From Mugil cephalus (taxonomy: Eukaryota > Chordata > Actinopteri > Mugiliformes > Mugilidae), in the NCBI RefSeq assembly GCF_022458985.1, contig NC_061778.1, positions 4,233,501 through 4,297,500 on the forward strand: 64,000 nucleotides of DNA, in the 5' to 3' direction. Of this stretch, positions 39,401 through 50,519 are shown one piece after another (position 1 is the stretch's first letter; the number at the start of each line of letters is the position of its first letter). Made by a program: the position numbers and the translations under genes. The notes beneath the pieces were generated by a model. The model saw nothing but the letters and a program-made list of their open reading frames with translations, was not told the DNA's origin and did no database searches.

Positions 39401-42400
39401 AGAACACTGGAGACATAAAGTTGAAATCTGATGTTTCAGCGTCAGTAAACCTGAGGATCATTGCTGAAAAGAAGAGAGAGGACCTGAATGCCCTGGAGGA
39501 AAACGTACAAAGTTACACAGCCACACATGTCCTTACACAGATCATTCATAATCTTCAATTCCTCACCACTTTTTCAGCATTGAGACTCAAAGCAAGTTAA
39601 GAGAGTAATATCATTTGGATACTTATACAATTTCAAGCATACTGCTGTGGGAATTATACACCTGAGTATTTGTCATGGGATGTCTGCAGAATCTACGGAT
39701 ATAGTCGATTAATACAGTGAAGTCTTCCATATCACCAGGTCTCTAAAAAGAAGGTTGAGATGAATGAACGAATTCTGGCGTTGCGGGACTCCAAGATTCG
39801 ACTGGTTTCTTGGTTGCGTGCTCAGACTCAGCAGCTGCAGAAGGTCCAGCAGCGACTGGCGATCCATCTCCGGCTAATTCCACCCGACCTGCCCAGTGTA
39901 CTACCAGAGGAAACCCCAGAGAAGTGGCTGCAGTACAAGCTCACCGCCTTGGAGCGATATAGGGTTCTGAGGGAAAAAAGGTACTAGAGGTCCAAGACTC
40001 AGACCAAAGTAGCCTACTGTACTTGACATTTTCTAGAATGTTATTCCTTAAGAAATGAGCATATATAGCAGCTGCGCAGTATCTATCAGCAATGTTCAGT
40101 ACATTGCTGATAGAATAATAAATTGGGACAAAAAATTGGGACAAAAACCTTTTAGATCGATCACCCAAATAAATTCTTCATGTAAGAAATCCTGGTCTTC
40201 TAATGTAAAACATAAAGCTGCTGATTTAATGCCTTTAAAGAAATATGGATACTCTCGCATTCAAACAGGTGTAACGCCGCCGAGCACGAAAAGCGAGAGG
40301 ACGTCTGTTGGAGCAGCTGCGAGGTTGCGAGTCTGTTGGAGCAGATCAAAAAAGAAATGGAGTGCGAGGAGAAAAGAAAGGAACAAGAGGAGAACAGAGA
40401 AGAAGAGAAAACCGTCAGTCTGAGTCCTCCATCTTCAACTGTAGAAGAAGAAACAGAAGAAGGTGAAGAAGCAGAGCGAGATGAGTTGGAGGAGGAGCTG
40501 CTGAGAGAAGAGGAGATCAGATTACTCTATGAGCAGGACTCACTGCTGAAAAAGGTCATCGACATTATATTTTAAAACACATTCAATTAGATTCAATGTG
40601 TTATAAGTAAAATAGCATTAGCATAGCATTGATCTTACAATGTAAAAGACTGAAATCATTGTATAATTATATGTTTGTAATATAATGGATGTAATGTTTC
40701 ACCTTTAGATGGAGAATTCAATGAGGCAGTTTGACATGGATCTAGTACTACTGCATCAGCAGAAAATGCATCTGGACTCCAAGCTGAAGCTGGCTGACCT
40801 CCACCAGCTGACACTCTTAGAGGAGATGCTGCTCCTCAGGCAGTTCAACAGGAGAGAGGGCAGCCTGCAGGAGAAGCTCACCGGATACATTAAGAAGGAG
40901 AAGAGCATCAGAGTGAGGGAGTCAATGTACCTTTATCTGTTTAATTCTGTTTAAAATGCCACACCAGGGTTTATATGTAGGTATATCAGTGTCATTAGAG
41001 TTTAGTTATTTTCTTCTTTTAAACACACTTTTATTTTTCCATGTAGAACAAAAAAAAAAGTAGAGTGTTTCTTACATTACTGCTGTGGCCCAGATATCAC
41101 AGGGTTAGATATCATTCAAGTTTTCTTCTCATTGTAGTTCAACCGTTGTGATCTGCTAATGAAGTGCAGATTTATTTCAGTATTATCTGTCACTACATTA
41201 TCGTTGCGTTCTCCATTCTCTGTTTCTGGACAGTCTACGCTGGAGGAGTCAAAGGAAGAGATAGAGCTGAACAAGCTAGAAATAGTGAAGTTGCAGGAGA
41301 AAGAGAAGACTCTGTTCACCACCTTCCAGGCCGCTCTGGGTGAAAACAATAAGTTTGAAGAGTTTCTAACCAGAGTCTTTAAGAAGAAGATCAAACGTGT
41401 CAAGAAGAAGGAGCAGGTAGAAAATGAAGGTGAGGGAAAGTAAATCAGTGTGTTGAATTTGTGTGATACAGTGTGTGTTTGTGTGTCAATATCAAGTCGT
41501 GCGTGTGTCCTACATCATCCCAACGTGTGTTTGCAAATGAAGGTCAGGAGAGTGATGAAGACTCTGATGAAGATGACTGGGATGAGGATGATTGTGAAGA
41601 TTTCAGTAACACACAGGACGGAGCTGCTCTTGATGACAGCGTTTGCCCTTCAGGTTCATGCTGAGTTCTGTCAGAGTAACTCACCGATGCACTTTTCATT
41701 GTTAAATCATTGTTTCAGTGTTTAAGTTTCGCATTGGCTGCAACTTTATGTGTAAACATCCAGTATCTCTGTCTCAGGATGTGATCCAGAATTGTTCGAG
41801 TACGCGCTGAAGCTGCGCGAGCGTCGGCTGGACTTGGAGGAACTGTTGGTGAAGGAGAAGAAGACTGCTGAAGTTCTGAAGATAGAGCGCGACTCCCTCA
41901 TCAAGAAGGTCAAACTTTTTTTTTTTAATGCGTCCTATAATATAACACGTTCATATGTGTACATGTGTGTGTTTGCTTTCTTGCCCCTGCAGGAGAAAAC
42001 GCTGAAGAGCTGTCGGAAGGGGGTAGTGGATGACTTGGAGATGGTCAACAGGGAGATACAGCAGAAAATGAACCAACTGGATGTGGTGGTTCCTCTTAGA
42101 CTGCATCAGGTAAACAAGCTAAAAACAAAAACAACATGCAGCACAATACAGGATTGGAATTACCTTCCTCAAAGGTAAATGATGCAGCAACTAAACGACA
42201 AAATTAAACAAAATGTGCGAACACTGAGTATATGCAAGATATAAAAAATATATCCTGAAAAGAGAAATGTGACGTAGACTATATACAAAATACATAAAGT
42301 GGCTGCAACCCTGAGTTGAATAGTGCAAACATGATTCGAGTAAATTAAAAGCAGAGTTTTAAAACAAGATTTTTGTGCACAAATGCAAACGATAAATTAT

Positions 42401-43662
42401 TTTATTTGAATTTACATACAGTTTTCCACAATAAACCTTTACTTTTTCTTCCATATCTCTCAGATTCAGCTCGTCGATAACGACTCGGTGCTGTCAGACT
42501 TGAGTGAAATGTTGGTGCTGGACAGAACACAACTGAACAAGCTACAGGATCGTATCAAGGAGCTACAGATGGAAAACAAGCGTCAGCGAGAACTGTGCCA
42601 TCAAACGCAGCAGCAGCGCACGAATCTCATCAGCGGCCTCAAAGTCATGACCAGTGAGATCCAGGGTGAGACACACATAGACCAGACTGCATCAACACTG
42701 TCTAGTTCCAGAAAGGTCTTCATCTATATGTTTGTGTGTGTGTAGTGCTGGAGGAACGATGCAATGAGCTGATGAGGACGAAGTTTGGGAAGCTGGTGGA
42801 TCTGGATGCTCTCCAGGTGCAGGCAGGGAACAGGAGAATGGAGGAGCTCAAACAGGAACAACTCCTCAAAGAAGCTGCACATGCCAAAGAGATCAAGCAG
42901 TGGGATGTAGGCTGACAGTGTGTGTGTGTCTGTGTGTTTTTGTGACAAAGAGAATATGCAATATAATCAAATGATTTTGACTGGAATAGGTTTATTAAAA
43001 CGTTTTGGATTTGTATTGTTGGAATTTTTTAGGCAAAAGTAGACGAGGCGCGTTCCAGTCTGATTGAAGTGACCACACACAACACAGAGCTGCTCCACAG
43101 ACTCACAAACCTCCTGAAAGAGAAGAGTGACATGGAGCGTAAACTGTTGATCAGGCAGAGGAAAATGGTAATCGCTGTCATTGTACATATACAATATGTC
43201 CAACAATAATAACTGTTATTGTACTACAGTTTCCTTAGCTTGTGCTTTTGTTGTTACTAATTGTCTCTGAACTCTCCTTCAAACAAACTTTGAGATGTGT
43301 TAACAATAAGCACAAATTAGTACATCACTAACATTTCCAGATGTCAGCGTTAGACCGAGGGCGTTGTGTTTATGTGTGTTCAGGGTAAACTGCAGTACCA
43401 GGATTACAGCAGACGTGAGAACCAGGAGGACATTCAAAGGCTCAAGGAGATGGTGAAAACACAGTCAGAGCAGGAGAAAACCCTCAGGAGAGAGATCGAC
43501 CTCCTGACCCGTAAAGGAAGCCACGTCGCACCCTCCAGCCAGGTCCACCTACCCCTGATCACCCCCCCGGCCACTTCTACCGGCCACATCAACTCCGACA
43601 AACAAGAAGTTAAACTTAAAGATAAAACACACAACTCACCCAGCAAGAAAGGAGTTAATTAA
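30406..43662 (+). CDS. cfap44: Cilia- and flagella-associated protein 44 (WDR52)
   Basis: Axonemal protein of motile cilia and sperm tails, partner of CFAP43 in the inner-arm tether region. Coding exons: 30406-30466, 30973-31120, 31737-31899, 32010-32112, 32205-32421, 32518-32632, 33224-33388, 33528-33683, 33778-33825, 34207-34306, 34413-34507, 34589-34798, 35223-35333, 35444-35596, 35802-36014, 36507-36649, 36860-37139, 37629-37684, 37981-38143, 38318-38448, 38731-38933, 39010-39151, 39333-39504, 39739-39980, 40269-40554, 40709-40912, 41234-41429, 41543-41653, 41778-41908, 41993-42109, 42464-42665, 42746-42906, 43033-43167, 43384-43662. All phases agree, giving about 1803 aa (human about 1850). 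WD40 repeats cover about residues 60-830 (e.g. [16 protein letters not shown]); a Glu run lies near 634-659; long charged coiled coils fill about 880-1780, including [14 protein letters not shown]. Confidence 0.95.
30472..30612 (+). repeat. Degenerate GCTAAC minisatellite in cfap44 intron 1
   Basis: Variants of CAAGCTAACTACAG and AGCTAACTGCTGC recur about eight times just after the exon 1 donor. Spacing is irregular, so this is an old or imperfect tandem array. Confidence 0.7.
31130..31623 (+). mobile_element. hAT-like transposon relic in cfap44 intron 2
   Basis: An open frame starting at 31132 includes [14 protein letters not shown], like the second half of BED-type or related zinc fingers (x-HxxxxxH) common in fish hAT-derived proteins. 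The 3' end reads AAAAAGTCTTGAGATTCACT, then CTACAGACACCCTG ending at 31623, i.e. CAGGGTGTC on the reverse strand, a hAT-type terminus shared with the copy at 9600-9755. The frame ends after about 89 codons, so it is a relic. Confidence 0.5.
35859..35931 (+). repeat. cfap44: GAA microsatellite inside cfap44 coding exon 15
   Basis: About 24 codons of nearly pure GAA/GAG with single CAA and GTA interruptions encode a polyglutamate tract between the WD40 part and the following ring region. It is in frame, so length changes would alter only the Glu run. Confidence 0.85.
37199..37442 (-). mobile_element. TIR-MITE family A, copy 3 (short, 244 bp)
   Basis: Starts TCAGTGCGTTTACAGGCATG and ends CATGTAAACACACTGA, inverted repeats of each other. 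The inside carries, on the reverse strand, the shared blocks CACACTAGGTGGCGATATG and CTTTCTGACCACGG-like sequence. It lies in the cfap44 intron after the exon ending 37139. Compared with copy 2 the central and distal half is missing while both ends are kept. Confidence 0.8.
40083..40150. repeat. Perfect hairpin plus 14-bp tandem repeat in cfap44 intron
   Basis: CTATCAGCAATG at 40083-40094 and CATTGCTGATAG at 40102-40113 form a 12-bp perfect inverted repeat around a 7-base loop. It is followed at about 40123-40150 by two copies of AATTGGGACAAAAA. Function unknown. Confidence 0.7.
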
Positions 43663-43939
43663 CTGAACACAGAGGTGGAAATGTGCAAACATCTCTAGTA
43701 TATGTTACAAGTTCAAGTTTGTTGTCGTATAAAGACACACAACTGCTCACTAATATAACTTTTCATTTTACAAAACAACAATAAATTATCATTTCATAAT
43801 AGTAACTGACTTAACTTCTATTTAATGCACTAATTCATCCAGATCATATACTTTATTATCCAGTACTGTGTGTATATATTATTGTTATTGTTGTGATGAA
43901 TTCTTTCTTCATAGTTTCGGTTTTGTGTTGTTATTATTC

Positions 43940-43955
43940 CACCAATAAACTCTTT
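43940..43955 (+). terminator. cfap44: cfap44 poly(A) signal
   Basis: AATAAA at 43944-43949, about 280 bases after the stop codon at 43662, followed by a GT-rich stretch. An earlier, weaker AATAAA lies near 43780. Confidence 0.6.
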
Positions 43956-44900
43956 TAACAACATCATGACCTTTTGTCTTCAACATTCTCAACTAATGAT
44001 TAGATTAGATATATTTTTTAATTATTATATCACTTCAGAAACACGTTTACTGAAAGTCAGAGTGTAATGACGTTCATAATTAGTCAGCTGATGGCATTGT
44101 GATTAGTTGGGAGGTATGTGTGTTTGTTTAAGTATGTGGGTACATACGAGGGCACATGTGTATATATGCATATGGACACATGAGATGAGACACACAAACC
44201 ACTCGTTTTAAATTGTTTATTGAGGGAGGAACCAAGTGAGCAGTGGGTGGAGGGGAGTTCAGTTGTATATTATTATTTATATTTATTTGGAGTGATTTTC
44301 TCTTTTTATTGTATTTATATTTAGTGTGGAAAATGATATAAATATTTGTATATTCATGGTGTTTAGGTGGATGTGTGGTATGTAAATGATCGGTGAAAGG
44401 AGGTGTGGGGGGTATTTAAGCAGGTCATTTGGAGGAAAGTCAGGTTGGATTAGGATGTTGTGAATGATGAGTGATGTGCAGAATATAAAATAAAGTAGGC
44501 GCTAAATATCATCTGTCACCTTGGCTGCTCTGGAAGTTGACACAGACGAAGTTAATATCAATCTTAAGAACGACAGGTGCCTTCAGTAGGAGTTTTTTGG
44601 GGTTTTTTTTTCTGCCTGATTGAGTTGTCAGAACTGGGGCATCATTTTTGTTCAGAACGGGTTTAACACTGTAACAAATTGAACCAAGCGCCTGTTCAGG
44701 TTGAGTGGTTCTTGTTCGAACTGCCAGGTGGCAGTATGACTTCAGAAACCAATAACTGGTTTCACACATAGACAATGGTTATAACACGTGTTACAAGTGT
44801 GGTAGTTACACATTTCAATAAACAACAGGAAGTGAACAGGGATAATTGAAAAAGGTCGGTCTGACAGGTTGTGTTTAGTAATAACTCCGAAAGTGAGACG
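43956..44900. other. Spacer after cfap44
   Basis: AT-rich with TGT/ATA simple sequence and no supportable reading frame. A GT-rich stretch (about 44100-44180) and a T-rich run near 44595 are the only clear features. Confidence 0.5.
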
Positions 44901-44911
44901 CAGAGAAAGAC

Positions 44912-45079
44912 ATGACAGCTGATGAGCTGGTAATGATTCAGGCATACCTGGGTGGAGTGGGGCTTGTCCTCTGCATAACTGTGATTAGTGTGTTTAACAC
45001 ATTCCTGCAGGGATGGAATGTGGGAAAAGAAAAAAAGGCACTACCCATAAAACAAATCTTCCCAGTACAACCAGTTTAA
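44912..45079 (+). CDS. Possible 55-aa single-pass membrane micropeptide
   Basis: A complete frame of 56 codons including stop, preceded by an in-frame TGA four codons upstream of the ATG. The product has a short acidic start (MTADE), one hydrophobic span AYLGGVGLVLCITVISVF (about residues 11-28), then a basic segment GKEKKALPIK and a short tail. This fits an N-out, single-helix small integral membrane protein. It lies 107 bases before the start of the next gene on the same strand and could instead be an upstream ORF or an alternative first exon of that gene; no good donor is seen inside it. I do not recognise the family. Confidence 0.35.
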   Translation: MTADELVMIQAYLGGVGLVLCITVISVFNTFLQGWNVGKEKKALPIKQIFPVQPV

Positions 45080-45185
45080 CAAGCTTTGTCACGTCACAAA
45101 CTTAATCGCACTTTGGCCAGGAGTGTATTCATCTAATGGCTCTGCTGCAGTGTCAAGACAGCATGTCAGTTCCTGTGTTGCTCTT

Positions 45186-47768
45186 ATGCCGTCGTTGACC
45201 GTCTCATGCCCAAAAATTCAGCGCGTTGCCGGACGCAGAGAAGGGGTGAGCTGGGACTCGGCCTGTAAATGGATGGAGGAAGCAAAGAAAGATGGAGAGA
45301 GAGAAACTCAAAAACTTCAAAGGTAGAAAAACCCATTACGTGTTTAATATTTTTCTGAGTGGCATGTCTAATTTTCTGCTGCTGTAGGGAGGAGAAGTCT
45401 GTGTGAAATGATGATTCTGTAGCAAGAGCTAAAAGTGAAACCTTCAGGTCCTCCTCCTTCTATCATTTAACTATAGTTTTCTTTCTTCCTCTCTTTCACT
45501 TCCTTGCAGTTCGAATCAAACGCCAGATAATGTTCCCAAACGAAACACTTCTTGGGCCCAGATCTCAAGGACGTCACTGCGACCCTGGTACAGCCTGGCT
45601 CCTGTTGGTGTAGTGTGGTCGGTGTGCCAGCTGGAGGCGCTCTCGCACCCGTCCGTGTCACCGCTGGACGTGTGCTGGAGGCTGCTGTCTGTGTGTTTGC
45701 TGTGGATTATTCTGGGAGGCTGTTTCCGTGTCCTGAAGTGCCGCCTGCAGCCAGGACACAAGCAGGTGAGTGCCGCCATGTGAACTGGAACCTTGCGTAA
45801 ACTTTGTGTTCAACGCCATCGTGTTTATTCTGTGTCTTTTTGCTTCAACCGAAGGGGGAGCCTCCACAGAGCAAACAGCAGGAGTTTGTAAATGAAAACA
45901 GGAGTAACCAGTATTCACGGTGAGGCTTCCTAGTAGAGATTATTTTAAGAAAACACCAGGCGCACTCAGAGATTTATCAAACACCTTACAGCGTTTTCTT
46001 TCTGCTTCACGGGCTGATCCACACCTTTGCATCATAAAAGAATATATGTTAAACTACAAGTGCCTTAGTCCTCACACCACTTCTGTGTTCTCTTCGTTTC
46101 TCCAGGATGTCGCAGCCAAGTCGTCCGGGCATCCACCTTCCCCTGACCCTCGCCCTGGCCGACGCCCTGCTGCTGTGTGTGCTTCAGGAGCCCCTGGGAG
46201 ACCCCAGCGTGCCCCACATTCAGGCCCTCCTCTCCAGGCTGGAGGTAAGAGGAAGAAACGCGCCTTCAGGAAACGAAACGCGTCCCTCCATCGCTCCCAT
46301 GCGTTCCAGCCTCCAGCGATATTTGTCATCGCTCTTTACATGGAGATCGGTTGTAAAGGCTTTGTTGGTGATATTACAGAGATTTGACATTGCACTCAGG
46401 AATACACAGATATTTTAGCCGCAGGCAACACGCGCACGTCCCCGAGCTGCTGTCATCTGCACTCTGAATTAACCAGACTGCTGGAGGGGAGACTTTTTAG
46501 TCTCCTTTCCATATTTCCAGCCTGTATTTTCTAATCATACAAACTCTAAAACTCTCACTCCTCTTTTATTTTTTTTTAAATTGTAGTCAGTTGCTCACAC
46601 ACTTGAAAAGGCCGACACAGGACCAGAGGTGACATTGGAGGAAATGGATTCAAGCTCCATAGTGATGGACAAACTGCAGCTTATCCGCACCTACCTGCAG
46701 CAGCGGTGAGTTCCAACATCTAGTGTCCCAGTGTCCATGCCATCTACTTCCTCCTAGTTAGTTCTGTTGAATTGACTTCACGCTCTCCTCTCTGACAGGA
46801 TAGCCTCCCTTCGTGCTCTCGTCCAGGCGCAAAGGGACTTTGAGGCCAGTGTGAAGGAAATGCTGCAGGGCCTGGATGGCCTCTGGGCTCAGCTGGAGGA
46901 GCTGCATGCTGGAGTCACGCTTTCCAAACAGGGGAGCCAGGGTCAGGTGGCCTTGGCCTCCGCCCAGAAAGATGCACAGGTGAACGCTTTATGCTCTTAC
47001 TTTTATAAATAAGGTCACACATTTTGTTATTCCAACTTGTTTTTGACCTTTTCTTCACCTTTCAGTATTATTCACAATGCTGTATGCTTGTCCTAGACTT
47101 TGTTCACAGTCTTGGGCCACTACAGGATCAGGCTTCAGTCCTGCCAGGCTCATCTGAATGGCAGCACACAACTACTGCAGGTAAAATTCTCCTCCTGCAA
47201 GAAAAAAAACTAATAAGCCACATTTCTTGCTGCCTCCACTCAAAAGTCCCTGTTCCACAGGATTTGACCTGGAGTCACGCTCATACCAGCAACAGCGTGA
47301 ACAGCAGCAGCGAGTCGGTGTGGACGGAGCTTTTGCTTCAGTCCAACATTGAGCAGGTATGCTGACCTCTGCCAGGAAGAAAAACACGCTTAGATGGTTT
47401 TTAAAAACCCACCAGGACTAAAAACATCTCTCTCGTTGCAGTTTGACAAGGTGCAGGAGAATTTCATCTCTCTGGAACAACAGACCTCTACCTTCCAGGC
47501 CCACCTGGAGGGACTTGGAAAAGTAAATCAGAAGGGACACGTAGGGCCCCTCGCCCTGGCTAATGGGGCCCATTCGCGGCCGGCCTCTCCTCAGACTTCC
47601 ACACGTGAGGGTTCGCTGGGGCACCGTAACTCGACCTCTTCGTCCGCGTCTTTCTCCTCGGTGGACGCGGACGCAGAAACAGGCGCTCGTCTCTCACTGT
47701 TTAAGAAGTCGGCGCTGCAGCTCTCCTCCACTATTGGATGCCTGCGTAAATCTGCAGGCAAGAAGTGA
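45186..47768 (+). CDS. Unrecognised 467-aa single-pass coiled-coil protein
   Basis: Nine coding exons with consistent phases: 45186-45322, 45510-45765, 45855-45919, 46106-46244, 46587-46705, 46799-46979, 47097-47180, 47261-47356, 47442-47768. The product has a basic N-terminus with CKWMEEAKKDGERE, a hydrophobic helix LLSVCLLWIILGGCFRVL (residues 104-121) followed by basic residues, then mostly helical sequence (about 165-400) with heptad-like leucines (e.g. MDKLQLIRTYLQQR, GLWAQLEELHAG) that recalls spectrin or cytoskeletal-linker rods. The tail is Ser-rich and ends in basic IGCLRKSAGKK. The start is the first ATG in frame; the frame stays open upstream to a possible acceptor at 45120, so an extra 5' exon is possible. 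No homologue is recognised by eye. Membrane-anchored cytoskeletal adaptor is inference only. Confidence 0.75.
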
Positions 47769-48269
47769 TTTTGAAGTTCTTTGGCACAAACACTTTGCAC
47801 TTTGCAGTGTTTTAGTTGGGAAGGTATTTTCAAATGTTGATCATTTGCTGGTTGCCTCAGATTTGAGTATTTATTGCTTTTTGTTCCTTTGACTTGTTTG
47901 TGTACTGCTGCTAAACTAAACTGTTAAAGAATACCTAGCAGGTCTAGGAGCAGGTTTTAATTGTAAAGCACTTTTCAAACACAAGGGGGCACACTTTCGC
48001 CAGTTATTGAGGATGAACGGCGGCTTTTTAAGTGTTTAAAGTACTGAACTATACCATTGAACCGTACATGCATTAATGTCAGAGCTCAGTCTGCTTTGAT
48101 TTAATGCGGACTGGACCTTCGAAGGAGGAAAATGTTGAACATGCTGATTAAAAAAGAAATGTTCGTCTCCAAGATCGCTGGAGTCTGAGAAGTCTTATCA
48201 TTTGATTCTGTGTTCTCAAAGTTTAATGTGAAGTTTTGATTATATGATCAACAGCACCCTATGCTCTCC

Positions 48270-48285
48270 AGTAAAATAAATATAT
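48270..48285 (+). terminator. Poly(A) signal of the coiled-coil gene
   Basis: AATAAA at 48275-48280, about 500 bases after the stop at 47768. No better signal lies between, so this is the likely end of the 3' UTR. Confidence 0.5.
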
Positions 48286-48299
48286 ATATAAATGAGGAT

Positions 48300-50000
48300 C
48301 CCTGTTTCATTATTAATATTCTAACTTTCCTTATCTGTCAGTTGCAGCTCTGTGATTTTTGGACGGATGTGTGTGCAGGAGGAATATATTATAAGTTTTG
48401 AAATTCCACTTCTTTTCTTTGCCAAAAACGTTTTTATTTATTTATTTTTTTGTTCTCTTTCTTTCTGTTTCTATCAATCTAAACCGCAATAGCCTGAGTC
48501 CTTCAAAGAAGGGATTTTCTGGGCAGAGAGGGGGAGAGAAAGGTGGAAGGGGGCAGCGGAGGTCAACGCCGGAAGCGTTTCTGTTATTACTAAAAACTGA
48601 GCAGCCCTCTAGACCTTTGTGAAAGGCATGCGCGTCTTTGATCCCGATTCAATTTACCCTGCAGCACCACGCCGAAGGAACCGAAGCTGACATAGTTTTC
48701 TCGACCAGATTCCAAACTTTTCAGGCTGGAGTGCGCAGGATTTCTGAGCGTGTTCACTGACGGCTGCCGATAACACTGTCTTCCAGGGACGCAGTGCGCA
48801 GCTAGTGTGCGTGACATGGATGTCATCTGACCGTGGACTTGCCTGCCATCTGCCACATCGTGCATCTGTCTGATTCCCTCACACTGGGGCAGCGATCGGG
48901 AGAGGTGGGGCCGACCCCTGGGGGATCTGGGATGAAAGGAATGTGTGCTGAGCGCTGCAGGATCCGAGCTGTCACAACACCAAACACACACAAGTCTGTT
49001 GTGGAGGGATGTAAAGACAGAGGAAGGAGAGAGAAATGTGTTTGGTTATTAGGAGTCAGCGACAAAGGCTTTGAATGAAAAATAATTTGTTATGACATGC
49101 CGCATGAATATGAAACATTTTCCACGAATCAGTCATGGAAAGACTTGGATGCTACGCTTATAATAACAATGACCACATTTGTTTTGAGGTCCGGCACCAA
49201 AAGACGACCATATTAGTTTCTGAGCTGATTTATTAACTGCTTTAATAAATGGCTTGAAGTGGGAAGAGCTGCTTCTATTAGGCATCAAAACCATCAAACC
49301 AGCCCTGCTTTAAAAGCTGCTGCGGGAACGTCCTGGTCCTGTCCAGATGAACTCAGTGCCTCACATTGCTGGTATGTGATGTCATGTCCAGCAGAGGGAC
49401 GGAGGCTGGGAGAGCAGATGGCATCAGCTATCTGCTCACCGAAAATGAAAGAGTGAGCGAATGAAATTACCGCGGGCTTTGTTTAGTTACACTGAAAAGT
49501 TGATGACTGGCTTCCTCACGGGCCACTCTGGTCCTGGAGGAGAGGCTATTTCAAAGCTGGCTCAAGTGAGTGTTGTTTCAGAAAATATGGTTCATGGCAG
49601 AGGTCAATCCCTCGCCTTATCCTGACAATTACTCACGATCGGGTTTCACCGGCGTGCACATAGCGCACATTCGCGCTGATCCCTCCTCTGATGGCGCTGC
49701 AAGACACCGTGCAGCAGAACGAGCGGCTGCTGTCTGATATAAACAAACTCAAGGGCCTGTTGCAAAACTTTCTTAAGAGCACTGTTAAATAAACAGTTTA
49801 AAATCTACTTTATGCTCCCATTAAGATTTAAAATCTGGTTTTCATGGAGACTTAGAAACAAAACCAAACCCCAATGTGCGATATTTTATTAAACAAACAA
49901 ACGAAAAGTGCATAGTTAAATAAATATATATGGACACGTAAGAGTAAAACAGGAACAACTTAGCAGAATTTAACTGCGGAGTCTCTGTTAACCTTTTAAA
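48300..50000. other. Non-coding, nothing recognised
   Basis: Mixed-composition DNA with a T-rich stretch near 48420-48450 and several short open frames without domain features. Parts around 48640-48960 are moderately CpG-rich. I see no exon with convincing splice sites. Confidence 0.5.
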
Positions 50001-50519
50001 TTAACCTCCTGAGACCTGAGATTTAGTTTGGTCTGCATTTTTAATTTCTCCAAGAAATATAAAAACTGAGCATCATCTTTGAACTTTTTGAAAAAAAATA
50101 AAAAATTCCTCATATGTGGACACGGGGCTTATTTCACTATATAAAACAATAAAGTCACCAGTGTGTAGCAAATTATAAAACTAGTTATTTCAAATCCTGA
50201 ACATTGCCGAGCAAAAACAGGATTACGAATGATGAAATCCCAATGTCCTCAAACGAGTACTTGCTAATTAGTGGCCTTGTAGCTCGTTACTATTGATATA
50301 ATAGTTAAATTTACAAATCACATCAAACTAGAAAACTTAATAAGCATAAACAAACAAGTTTTAGTCATCTCCGACTAGTGTGTTGACCCTTTACTGCCAC
50401 TAGGTGGCACAATAAAGTGTCCACTTTCAAGGACATCAGGTCAGAATGAAACACAATAAGCTGCCGCAAACATAAAACTTAATTTCCTCATATGAGGACG
50501 CAGGGTCTCAGGAGGTTAA
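50001..50519 (+). mobile_element. piggyBac-like MITE flanked by TTAA
   Basis: A 511-bp element, 50005-50515, with perfect 12-bp terminal inverted repeats CCTCCTGAGACC / GGTCTCAGGAGG, flanked on both sides by TTAA (50001-50004 and 50516-50519). TTAA target duplication with termini starting CC is the hallmark of piggyBac elements. Inside are two related subterminal blocks TCCTCATATGTGGACAC and TCCTCATATGAGGACGC, and a CCACTAGGTGGCAC motif at 50397-50410. No transposase frame exists, so it is non-autonomous. Confidence 0.85.
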
